DNA of 64,000 nucleotides from Bretschneidera sinensis (taxonomy: Eukaryota; Streptophyta; Magnoliopsida; Brassicales; Akaniaceae). The stretch is from contig CM043702.1 of NCBI GenBank assembly GCA_023935145.1, positions 75,076,820 through 75,140,819 on the forward strand. Direction: 5' to 3'. The notes beneath the pieces were generated by a model. It saw only the letters and a program-made list of their open reading frames with translations, was not told the origin of the DNA and ran no database searches. Shown here piece by piece: positions 33,527 to 43,431 of the stretch (its first letter is position 1; every line of letters starts with the position of its first letter). The translations under genes were made by a program, and so were the position numbers.

Positions 33527-34780
33527 TTTTTATCCAAAAAAAATTAAATAAGTATTCCAGCATGCTGGAGTAATTAATTACCACCTCTCCATGTAGAATG
33601 TGTAATACAATTTACACAGAATAAAAGAATATAATTGTTTGAATTGCATGAAATGATCTTGTAATAAACTTGTAAATGAATTGAACCAAACGTGGCATAC
33701 TTATTAAAACAAAGTTATTCTATGTGGCAACTTAATCTCATGTGGCTTTTATTTTTACCAATTTTGATTTAGTAAAATTTCCATGAGGTAAACGTTAAAG
33801 CTATATGTATAAGTTTTGGTGAAAAATTGATTTTAAAAATTAATTAATAAACTTGTATTTTTATAGCATTATAAACTCTATCTTTTTCTCTACATCTTTC
33901 TCCCGTTGTGTTGTTTTTTGCTAACCTTCTTATTTGTAAGTAATTATATCATATTTTTGACATATTTACCATTGAATTTTGATAACGTAGCATGTGATAT
34001 CTATTAGTCTATTAGCATATATATTAAAATAAGGCTATCTTACGTGGATGCCTAATCTTATGTGGTATGTTCTTCATTTTCATAAATTTAAGGTTAAATT
34101 ATATAGAAAACCTTATGGTTTGGTTCAATTTCATAACAAATCCTGAAGTTTATTTTGGTTCATACTAAACTCTATGGTTGACACTTTTTGCACCAAGTTT
34201 AATGGTGTTAACTTTAACTTCAACTTCGGTACCAATAGAGCTTTGGTAAGGGCTGAAGCTGATTGCTTCAGGAGGACCTTACTAGCATCAAGTTCTGAAT
34301 ACAAAGCGTAGGCCCACCCATATGAGATAATGACATAGCATTATGACAAAAAGAAAAATCAAAACATAGATTAAAAGCATACACAAATCAGTATGACTTC
34401 AAGGGGATTGATTGAAGCAAATACTACTTCTTTTAAAAAATCTCAATATTAGCATGAGAAGTGAGAGAATAATGATCAACGATAAGGGAAAAAATTGCCC
34501 GGTCGGACAAGAAGAGTGAGGGAAACTGAGGGATGCAAATGTGAAAAGATTTTCTAGCACAATTTTTTTTTTTTTTTTTTATCGTTGATAAGGGAATTAT
34601 AACTCATACAATTTAATACAAGACTGTTTCTACGATTCATTTGTAAATTCAAAAAAAATTGATAGAATTTTCTCAAAACTTTACTCAAGATTAAAAGAAG
34701 GAAAAAAAAAACGGGAATCTCTAACAAAAAATAATTAATTCGAAATCAAACATATTGGGGCAAAGTGAATACTTGTCTTT
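33527..34780. other. unassigned AT-rich sequence
   Basis: No gene was recognised. Two related blocks (TTATTCTATGTGGCAACTTAATC near 33715 and CTATCTTACGTGGATGCCTAATC near 34035) suggest an old duplication. A perfect palindrome TCCAGCATGCTGGA lies near 33557. A poly-T run is at 34563-34580. Confidence 0.35.
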
Positions 34781-34788
34781 AGTAGACG

Positions 34789-35158
34789 CTCCAGAAATCG
34801 AGCACCAGGAGCCTCTGATTGTGAGATTAGAGTTTCCAGATCAAAGAAAGAAGACATGATGCTAATGAATTTTGAGATCAGCAGTTGTGATTGTAATATT
34901 AGTAATTGGTGATCATGACTGTGAGATTAAAGGTTGACAATGGAGATCTTAGTTTCATTCTTATACAAGTCCTTAAGAGATGATCCAGAAATTGAGTACC
35001 AGAAGCCTCTGATTGTGAGATTATAGTTTCCAAATCAAAGAAAGAAGATATAACACTAATAAATTTTGAGATCAGAGGTTGTGATTGTGAGATTGGTAAT
35101 TGGTGATCGTGACTATGAGATTAAAGGTTGACAATGGAGATCTTATTTTCATTCTCTA
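34789..35158. repeat. tandem duplication, two units of about 194 bp
   Basis: CCAGAAATCGAGCACCAG at about 34791 and CCAGAAATTGAGTACCAG at 34985 start two units that stay similar through GGTTGACAATGGAGATCTT. They lie in what is probably the 3' LTR of RLG_D. Confidence 0.8.
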
Positions 35159-35322
35159 GAAAAAGGGGAAGAGAGAGATGTTTTGCAATATATTTTCAAA
35201 TTCTCACCTCAAAATTGCTTCAAACTTGAGTTTTAAATCACTTTGTATATGTATGCATGATGATTATAATATCAATTTGTAATTTATCAATTTACCCTTA
35301 CACCAAGGGTATGAGCCTTACA
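34789..35322 (-). repeat. probable 3' LTR of RLG_D (left edge unresolved)
   Basis: On the minus strand the element ends GGAAAATTTCGAGGACGAAA, the conserved end of chromovirus-type elements, and is followed by TGTAAGGCTCATACCC at 35322 going left. That gives a clear LTR start. The other end could not be placed; 34789 is only the edge of the duplicated block. Confidence 0.5.
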
Positions 35323-35724
35323 AAATTTTCGTCCTCGAAATTTTCCTACCTACATCAGGAAAAAGTTGGGAATATTGTTTTCTCATGCTCGCTTCACGTT
35401 CCCATGTGATTTTCTCAACATCTTGATTTCGCCATAGCTCTTGAATTAGCAGAATTACTTTATTATGTAAGATATGTTTTTTGTATCTAAAATTTTGATT
35501 GGAACTTGTACAAAAGATTAGTCTACCTGAAGGTCTACATATTGATATGGAATTTTATGTAACTCATTAGGTAAGTATTTTCGTAAAATGAAAAACATGA
35601 AAAACATTATGTAATTATTTTAATTCTGGAGCCAACTCTAGTCTATAAGCCACTGGTCCAACTTTCTCAATGATCTCATAAGGTCTAATATATATTGAAC
35701 TCAACTTTCCCTTCTACTTGAATC

Positions 35725-36072
35725 TCAACATTCCTTTCCATTGTGATATTTTGAAATGAAATCAATCACTGACTTGGAATTCAAGAGATCTTCTTCTATT
35801 ATCTGCATAAATTTTTGTCTATTTTGTGTTGCTCTAAGGTTTTCTCTGATCAATTTGATCCCTTCAATTGTTAAGCCTATCAATTTTGGACCAACGATTT
35901 TTCTTTCTCCCACTTCTTCCCAACACAAAGGAGTTCTAAATCTTCTACCATACATGGCCTCAAATGGTGTCATCCCAATACTAGCTTGAAATTGAATATT
36001 ATAGACAAATTCTATTAAGAGTAAGTAAGCATCCCAAGTCCCTGAGAAACTCATTACATCAACCAACAACAT
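35725..36072 (-). pseudogene. gypsy integrase, end of core and C-terminal region (RLG_D)
   Basis: The frame reads GTWDAYLLLIEFVYN, SIGMTPFEAMYGRRFRTPLCW, then VGPKLIGLT and a basic helix. This is the standard region downstream of the integrase core in Tekay-type chromoviruses. The stretch 36073-36435 holds the rest of the core, but it is too broken to read through, although HHQIDGHIE in place of HPQTDGQSE is visible near 36100. Confidence 0.85.
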
Positions 36073-36435
36073 ATCTTCTAGTATTCGAATAACTATCTCA
36101 ATGTGCCCATCTATTTGATGATGAAAAATAATACTAAACTATATTGTAACTGAGTACCCATGGCTTGCTGAAAATCTCTCCAAAATCGAGATGTAAATCA
36201 GCATCTAGATCTGACATAATGGTAATGGTACTCCATGCAGTTTTACTATCTCTACTACCTATAATTCACCCAACCTTTCCGGACTTTAAACAGTTCTAAT
36301 AAGAAGAAAATGAGAAAACTGAGATAGTCAATCTATAATTACCTAGAAAATATCATGACCTCTCTGAATACGGGGAAATCTAATAACAAAATCCATACTC
36401 ACATTCTCACATGGTTATTCAGGTGCAAGAAGAGA

Positions 36436-36654
36436 TTATAGTAAACCTGTCGGATGTTTATTTTTTGACTTCACTTGTTGACAAACTAAACATCTAGAAA
36501 TATAATTTGCTATATATCTTTTCAATCCTGACCACAAATAGTTTTGTTTTAATCCCCTATACATTTTATTATTTCCTGAGTGCATTGAGTAAATTGCATC
36601 ATATGCTTCTCTCAATATCTCATTTCTCAACTCTACATCATTGGGAACACACAT
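36436..36654 (-). pseudogene. gypsy integrase zinc finger (RLG_D)
   Basis: It reads EAYDAIYSMHSGNNKMYRGL, LKQNYLWSGLKRYI and CLVCQQVKSKNKHPTGLL. The C-x2-C pair and one histidine of the HHCC finger are present. The first histidine is replaced (AYD where AHS is usual), so the finger is damaged. Confidence 0.85.
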
Positions 36655-36816
36655 CCTATATCATAATATCACCATACCATCCTACCCGATTCTAAATTTT
36701 GATTGTCTCTCACTCAACACTTCCTATTTAATCATTCTTATTCCCTTATATTTACCTTGAACTTTTAAAAGACGTTTTACAATGGATGACTGCATAATCA
36801 TATTAGATAATAATCC

Positions 36817-37460
36817 TCATCTCTCACTTATCTTTAACTCCATCCTCACACTTCTCAATTCTACCATTAAATTCAAATTATGACTTTCCATAGCAGCTAA
36901 TCTTCTTGTGGATTTTCTACTTAAAGCATCAGCTACTACATTTGCCTTCCCTAGATGGTAATGAATTGTATAATCATAATCTCTAATCAATTCCATCCAT
37001 CGCCTCTGCCTAAAATTCAATTCCTTTTGGGTAGGTAAATATGTAGGACTCTTACGATCAATGTATATTTCATAAGTGACTCCATACAGATGATGTCTAT
37101 AAATTTTCAATGCAAATACTATGGCAACCAACTCTTGGTCATGGGTAGGGTAGTTTCTCTCATGATTCTTCAATTGCCTAGATGCATAAGCTACTACTTT
37201 CCCATGTTGCATCAATACAAATCCCAATACCTGATACGAAGCATCACTATACACTATAAATGATTCATTTCTAGAAAGAAGTACTAATACTGGAGCAACA
37301 ATTAATTTTTTTTCTACAATTGAAAACTCCTCTCACACTCCCCAGATCATTCAAATTTTGCTTCTTTTCTAGTCAATCTGGTTAAAGGTGTTGCAATTAT
37401 TGAAATATTCTAGATAAACCTCCTATAATATCCAACTAATCCCAAGAAAATTCGAATTTA
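36817..37460 (-). pseudogene. gypsy RNase H and RT connection (RLG_D)
   Basis: RNase H reads [34 protein letters not shown] and [20 protein letters not shown], ending [14 protein letters not shown]. The first two acidic blocks are kept, and the aspartate of IDRK matches TDHK. To the right, 37255-37460 carries the RT connection (TPLTRLTRKEAKFE) with a stop. The block is cut at 37460 by the LTR of RLC_1+. Confidence 0.88.
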
Positions 37461-38280
37461 TGTTATATTGACCCTTATTTGATTTTAATTATGACAAAAC
37501 ACTATTTAAAATGTACTAATAGTTTTATCTAAGTGTTTAAGTTGAAAAAGCATTCAACACAGAAACAAGAAGAAAAATACGACACATACTTTTACCAAAA
37601 AAAGACAAAAGATCTAGATTAGGTTCTAAGGTAATTGATTCAAGTTGTAAATCTTTAATTTCATTTACCTAGCTTAATTATGACTTATTTTGATTACAAA
37701 ATGCTTTGACAAAAATAATCTAAAAAATGTGTTTAAGTCAAAACTACTTTTAAAAATTTGAAAATTGAGTTTTGGGTCAACTCAGTCGACTAGGTCTTTG
37801 AACTAGTCGACTGGTAAAAGGGTCAGTAGCTTCTGGCCTTTGACCCAGTCGACTGGTACCTGTCTGCTGCCTAAAAACTTGAATATTTTATATGATCAAG
37901 TCGACTGGTAATTAAAAAATATGACCGTTTGAGACACAGGACTTGAATATTTAATGCTCCAAACCACTCTAACTTGTGTCTAACAGCCATATAAAGCCAA
38001 GACTATAAATATCCCTCTTAAATGAGCATTTAACACAAGCAAGAACACTCAATTTCTTATATAACTCATTAATACTCTCAGAAGCTTTGAAAAATTCCTT
38101 ATGAGCCATTCTTTAAGCTTTATTCTTGAAAGAGAGATAACTTTCATCTTGTAAAGCATTTATTGCTATATCTTTTATTTTCTTTTACATTCAATATCAA
38201 TCATTGTAAAGAGAAAGAGTTAGTATAACTCTTAGAGTGTTTAAGCATTAAACACTTCCTTGTATAAGTCAACAAGGAAA
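37461..38280 (+). repeat. 5' LTR of RLC_1+, truncated
   Basis: It starts TGTTATATTGACCCTTATTTG, close to the TGTTGACCCTCACC start of the minus copy. The palindrome cluster is at 37782-37909 and the TATA box ATATAAAG at 37989-37996. It breaks off within CAAGGAA near 38280 and runs straight into pol. Confidence 0.85.
37782..37909. promoter_or_regulatory. AGTCGACT palindrome cluster in RLC_1+ U3
   Basis: Clear centres at 37787.5, 37808.5, 37850.5 and 37902.5, plus a weaker CAGTAGCTTCTGG at about 37829.5. Spacings are 21, 42 (or 21 and 21) and 52 bp. The cluster ends about 80 bp before the TATA box, as in the minus copy. Confidence 0.75.
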
Positions 38281-39679
38281 TGGACTTCCCCAAGATTGGG
38301 GGTATGTGAATTATCATCCAATTGATTAAGTGATTGGTGATCCTTCATAAGAGGTAAGAACTCGATATTCTATGAGAAAAATTTGTAATTGTGTAGCTTA
38401 TTTATCTCAAGTAGAACCTAAGATTTTTGTTGAAGCCGAAAAAGATGTTGATTGGATAAATGCTATGCAAGAAGAGTTAAATTAATTTGAAAGAAATAAA
38501 ATGTGGACTTTAATTCCTAGACCAAAGAATCATACTATCATAGGAACTAAATAGGTATTTAGAAACAAAATGGAATTGTAACTAGGAACAAGGCTAGACT
38601 TATTGCTAAGGGTTACAATCAATAAGAAAGAATAGACTTTGATGAAACCTATGCTCCTATAGCTAGATTATAAGCTATTCGTATGTTAGTAGCCTTTATA
38701 TGCTTTAAAAACTTTAAACTATTTCAAATGGATGTGAAAAGTGCCTTTTTAAATGGCTTTATAGAAGAAGAGGTTTATGTTGAACAACCTCTTGATTTTG
38801 AAGATCCTAACCTTCCAAACCATGTCTGCAAGCTTTTTAAAGCTCTCCATGGGTTAAAACAAGCTCCAAGAGCATGGTATAAAAGGATAAGTAAGTTTTT
38901 ACTTGAAAATGGTTTTATAAGAGGAAAAATAAATACAACTCTTTTTACAAAAACTCATAAACATAATACTCTCTTAGTTTAAATTTATGTTGATGATATT
39001 ATATTTGGTGCCTCTAATGAATCTATGTGTCAAGAATTTTCTAAGTGTATACAAGGTGAATTTGAGGTAAGTATGATGGGAGAGCTTACATACTTCATTG
39101 GACTTCAAATCAAACATTTAAAAGGAGGCATCTTCATCAATTAATCCAAAAACATTAAGGACTTGCTAAATAGGTTTGGGATGGAGAACTCAAAGTCTCT
39201 TGGAACTCCTATGAGCACCTCTACAAAACTTGACTTAGATGAGGGAGGTAAGTGTGTAGATACTAAGACTTATAGAAGCATGATATGAGCTTTACTATAT
39301 CTAATTGCAAGTAGACCCGATATAATGTTTAGTGTATGCATGTGTCCTAGATTCTAAGCTAATCCTAAGGAATCTCATATTGTTGCCGTGAAAATAATTT
39401 TAAGATATTTACAAGGTACTCAAAATCTAGGCTTATGGTATTCTAGAAAATCAACTTTTGAGCTTATTAGGTACTCGGATACTGATTTTTGCGGGTTGTA
39501 AGTTAGATAGAAAAATCACTAGTGGAACATACCAATTTCTAGGTGCTATGTTAACTTCTTGGTTTTCAAAGAAACAAAATTTAGTTGCATTATCAACTGC
39601 CGAAGCGGAATAGGTCGCCTCCGGTAGTTGTTGTGCACAAGTTTTATGGATGAAACAACAACTAGAAGATTATGGCACG
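38281..39679 (+). pseudogene. copia RT and start of RNase H (RLC_1+)
   Basis: It begins in the integrase-RT linker (YVNYHPID at about 38302) and runs through RT with many stops. The longest open piece (38683-38982) has FQMDVKSAFLNGFIEEEVYVEQP and LKQAPRAWYK. Beyond a stop the catalytic box IYVDDIIFGA at about 38985-39012 is intact, unlike the minus copy. SIASRP-type thumb motifs and RNase H (KKQNLVALSTAEAE, with a TAG following) lead to the break at 39679. It is not functional. Confidence 0.9.
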
Positions 39680-39735
39680 TGTAGACACCCAATTTCGTTC
39701 CAAAATTTTTTAACGGACCATGCGTGGGTTCCTTC
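39680..39735 (+). repeat. vestigial 5' LTR of RLG_G
   Basis: About 55 bp matching 43432-43487, up to TGGGTTCCT, after which the two diverge completely. This indicates a deletion that removed the rest of the LTR. Confidence 0.75.
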
Positions 39736-39892
39736 CTCATTTTGGTACCAATCCTCTAGTGGAGGGCTAAAGAAAAGGTCATGTACGAGTCTAGTCTCAC
39801 CTTTAATGGAAAAACTTACAGACGACTTAGTTCACATGCCTAATTATGCCTCACCAAACTTCCTTAACATGATCAAAGAATTACTCACTATG

Positions 39893-40030
39893 CTTGACCC
39901 ATCCATCCTAAACACAACCCCTGACCCTTCCACCCTAAACACAACCCCCGACCCCTTCACCTAAAACAAAACATCTGACCCCTCCACCATAAATATAACC
40001 CCAAACATAACCCTAAGCACAACCACAAAC
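39893..40030. repeat. short tandem repeat in RLG_G body
   Basis: About five diverged units of 25-27 bp follow the pattern CCTGACCCTTCCACCCTAAACACAA. Continuous open reading across part of it is a repeat artefact. Confidence 0.7.
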
Positions 40031-40087
40031 ACTAACCCTTCCAAGCCCAACTTCGGAGAGATGAGTAGTGCCTAATTTTGAGGGCTC

Positions 40088-40321
40088 ATGGCCCTAATTG
40101 AAGAATTATTGGATCCAGGTGGTTCAACTTTGAAGATCTCAATGGACGAGGAAGGCAATGTGATGTCAATAGTAGGCCTTATTACAATGCATAAACAACA
40201 TATTGAAAGGCATAAGCAGTGGGTTGATGGACATCGGACTAAAAGAATGTGTTTGAGAAACAAATCAGAATTAAGAATGCCAGCTAGGTTCAGAGTATGT
40301 GGAGGATGCAAGTTAGTTTAA
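40088..40321 (+). CDS. 77-residue open frame of unknown identity in RLG_G
   Basis: The plus-strand frame opens with ATG at 40088 and ends with TAA at 40319-40321. It encodes a charged protein (MALIEELLDPGG at the start, a basic middle with HKQHIERHKQWVDGHRTKR, and a C-terminal CGGCK). There is no recognised domain. It could be a remnant of a Gag-like protein of RLG_G. I do not claim that it is expressed. Confidence 0.25.
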   Translation: MALIEELLDPGGSTLKISMDEEGNVMSIVGLITMHKQHIERHKQWVDGHRTKRMCLRNKSELRMPARFRVCGGCKLV

Positions 40322-41783
40322 GAGCATCAATAAAGAACTTGAATTGTTGTACCAATTTGAATCAAAGGTCTGAACCATTTCTTCTAAAGGACTAGCAGGG
40401 GAATTCATTTTCCATGTCATTGAAAAAATGTCTGATTTTGAATGTGCTATGTTTTCAATATGTGATAAGAAATCCCTTTTAATGTACTTGATTTTGAAAA
40501 CAAAAAAGTTGAAAAAAAATAAAATCCGACTGTTAGTCTAGGTACTAAATCTATTCCATTTTAATAAAAAAAATTTCATAGTATATATGCATTGTATACC
40601 TAAACATTTGAGTTAAATGTCACCTCAACCTCTAAAAAGAAACATTGGGAAGTTCACTTGAAATCCCGAACCTATAAAATATTTGGTTTGGAAAGGCTAA
40701 GCGGTTGGATTTGAGATGACGAGAGGCCATCATTCTATTTTTTCCCATTCATCAAGATTTTTCCCTCATTACGATTTCTTTCAAAACAACCCTCGCTAAG
40801 GATTGCTTTCACACCACCCAATCAAGACCCGACACGTGGCAACCTCTAGGGACCCTAATGAATTCAGTCCAAAGTGGATTCAACTCAAACAAATTCCCCC
40901 ACCCCAATTTTTTTTTTTTTTACTTTGGTGGATCGACCCAAACGTATTTTTTCCTTTGGTATACCCGAGAAGATTCCACTTCCTTTCAACATTAACACAT
41001 TTGACGATGAAAATTTTCAAAAGAACATGCCACGCCAAGGGGGCAAACAAAACAAAGAGACAAAAAAGAGAAAAAAAGAAGAAGAGAGAAGAATGATCGA
41101 TGAAGGAGATGAAAAAAATGAGAAAAAATAAGGAGGATGACTGATGAAGGAGACAAAAGTCAAAAGATGAGAAAAAATGAAGAGAAGAATCGACGAAGGG
41201 GACAGAAGTCGAAAAAAAGAAAAGAAGGAAAAAAAATTAAAAGGTAATCGTTGGCTTATAGGAACCCTAAAACATCTTTTAAGCCTTTTGATTATCCTTT
41301 TCTTCATTAGCTTTAGAAACCATTGATCACGTTACAAACCTTTAGAAAGTCCTCTCATATTGATGAAGATCGCTTAGCATCACAAACTATTTTTTAGTGA
41401 TGATGGAACTTAGCTTTTATGAGGGAACATACCCGTCTTCAAACCACTCGTGGAAGATTATCCCTCTGAAATAACTTCAACAAACCGACACTCACTCTTG
41501 CACCATTTGTAAGAGGTTTCCACCAAATCCTAATACATGAGATGAAACCCTCAAACTACGTATGACTTGATCCCTCTTTGGGTACGTAAGCAACCACTTG
41601 GTGCAGCTATGATCTTGCAAAGGAACCTTAGTTCATCTTTTGTTCTCATCAGAACCATGCAAATCCATCATTAAAACCCAGTTGAATAAACAAAACAAAA
41701 TAGAATTGTTTCAGTATCTAAATTAACAAAAACATTTTTTTTTAAAATGGTTTATGTCAATTGTTCATTTTTAGTGGATTTTA

Positions 41784-41831
<48 letters not shown>

Positions 41832-42429
41832 ACACGAAGAATCATGGCATCATTAAGTTTTTTTTGGACTCAGTCTCGAGCTCAACAGTGAGGGTAGATT
41901 TTCAGCAAGAATAGTGGGGGGCAAATTGGATCAAGTACATGGGTGTCAAGATCCCACTTTGCTAGTATAGGCCTTAAGAAATTCCAATCGACCCTGATGC
42001 CTTTGAGTAAGAAGATTGCATTGATACCTTACCAAGAGAAATTATGGAGCCAAATACCCTTCATGTTATCGATCCCATATATCATTTGAGCTAAGATAGC
42101 TTCCATCTCCTTTCAATTGAATAAAACAAAAGATTATGGACAAGTTGTGAAGCTTTGTTCTTAGATCTACTAGAGGACGTGTACAAAATAAGAGGAATGA
42201 TGGGTTTAAACATAAGTCCTAAGTCAAATATTTTTATCTCGACACTATTAGGAGGAAAGATGGGTTTAAATACAAGTTTTGGGTTAAATAAAATAAGTTT
42301 CAAAAGAAAATGCCACTAAGTGCATTGTTCATCAAAAGTCATCTCTTGCATGCATTGTTTTTCCAAACTCTTAAAAAAGAATCCTAAATGCCATGACTCG
42401 ACTCATGCCATTTTGTTTTTATTTTTAAC
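40322..42429. other. non-coding body of RLG_G
   Basis: No gene was recognised. A purine-rich run of GA and AAAAAG occupies 41050-41235 and an (AT)n microsatellite lies at 41786-41828. Short frames in the purine run are low-complexity artefacts. Confidence 0.55.
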
Positions 42430-43205
42430 TAACAAAAGTATGTAGAATCACCGAAAAGCCCTCACAAGAGGCAAATCACCAAAAAAAACCCTCATCAAGA
42501 GGCAAAATCACCAAAAAAAAAACCCTCACAGCAGGCAAAATCATTGAAGAGCCCTCACAATAGACAAAATCATCAAAAAACTCTCATAGTAAGTAAAATC
42601 ACCAAAAATCTCTCACAACAAGAAAAATCACCAAAAGGCCTTCACAGTAGGAAAATCACCAAAAAAGACCTCACAGTAGGCAAAATCCCCAGAAAACCCT
42701 CATTAAGAGGTAAAATCACAAAAAAACCCTCACAGCAGACACAATCACAAAAAAAAAATGTCCTTATCAGTAGGCAAACCAAAGTCTTCATCAGCAGGCA
42801 AACCAAAGTCCTCGTCAGCAGGCAAACCTAAGTTCTTATCAGCAGGCAAAATCACAAACCAAAGTCCTCGTAGCAAGTAACCCAATGTCCTCATCTATAG
42901 GCAAACGAAAGTCCTCGTTAGCAGGTAAACCTAAGTCCTCATTAGCAAGAAAAATCATAAACCAAAGTCCTCGTAGCAGGTAACCTAATGTTCTTATCAG
43001 TAAGCAAACCAAAGTCATCATCAGCAAGCGAACCTAAGTCTTCATCAGCAAGCAAACCAAAGTCCTCATCAGTAGGCAAACCAAAGTCCTCGTCAGCAGG
43101 CAAATCAAAGTCCTCGTTAGCAAGCAAAATAATAAACTCAAAGTCCTCATCAGTAGGCAAACAAAAATCCTCATCAGCAGGCAAACCAAAGTCGTCACAG
43201 TAGGC
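42430..43205. repeat. tandem repeat field upstream of the RLG_G 3' LTR
   Basis: There are two related sub-arrays. The first (about 42430-42760) has units of roughly 30 bp with CAAAATCACCAAAAAACCCTC. The second (about 42765-43205) has units of about 24 bp with AAAGTCCTCATCAGCAGGCA. They share the AGCAGGCAAA block, so the second may have evolved from the first. Open frames on both strands (repeats of KSSSASKP or LPADEDFG type) follow from the unit length. Confidence 0.85.
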
Positions 43206-43411
43206 ACTAATCAGTCTAGAAGTATTGCACGAGTGAACGGACACCAACTCCATCACTCCAGGTACGTATCATTCTCATAGGTGATCCTATGACACCAACT
43301 TTTCCCAACAACAAGTTTACTTTTATGCACACATCGCATATTTTTCGTTCTAAAATTTTGAAACAAAATAGCGGTCACTCACAACCTTTGATTGGAACTC
43401 TCAAAGGAGCC

Positions 43412-43431
43412 CCAATCAAAGGGGGGCAAAC
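43412..43431 (+). promoter_or_regulatory. polypurine tract of RLG_G
   Basis: AATCAAAGGGGGGCAAAC lies directly before the 3' LTR start. It is the expected primer for plus-strand DNA synthesis. Confidence 0.75.

Larger units (their letters stand above)
35323..37460 (-). mobile_element. RLG_D: chromovirus-like gypsy element, 3' half only
   Basis: Reading right to left: RT connection, RNase H, integrase zinc finger, integrase core and C-terminal region, then the GGACGAAATTTT-type element end. The 5' half is missing: RLC_1+ begins at 37461 inside the RT region, and no continuation was found beyond it. Frames are broken by many stops. Confidence 0.85.

Noticed and set aside
41017..41307. Phe/Ser-rich minus-strand and Lys/Glu-rich plus-strand frames
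   Set aside because: Both come from a purine-rich low-complexity tract.
42988..43256. Repetitive Ser/Lys-rich and Asp/Leu-rich open frames on both strands
   Set aside because: They are translations of 24 bp tandem units; both strands are open because the unit length is a multiple of three.
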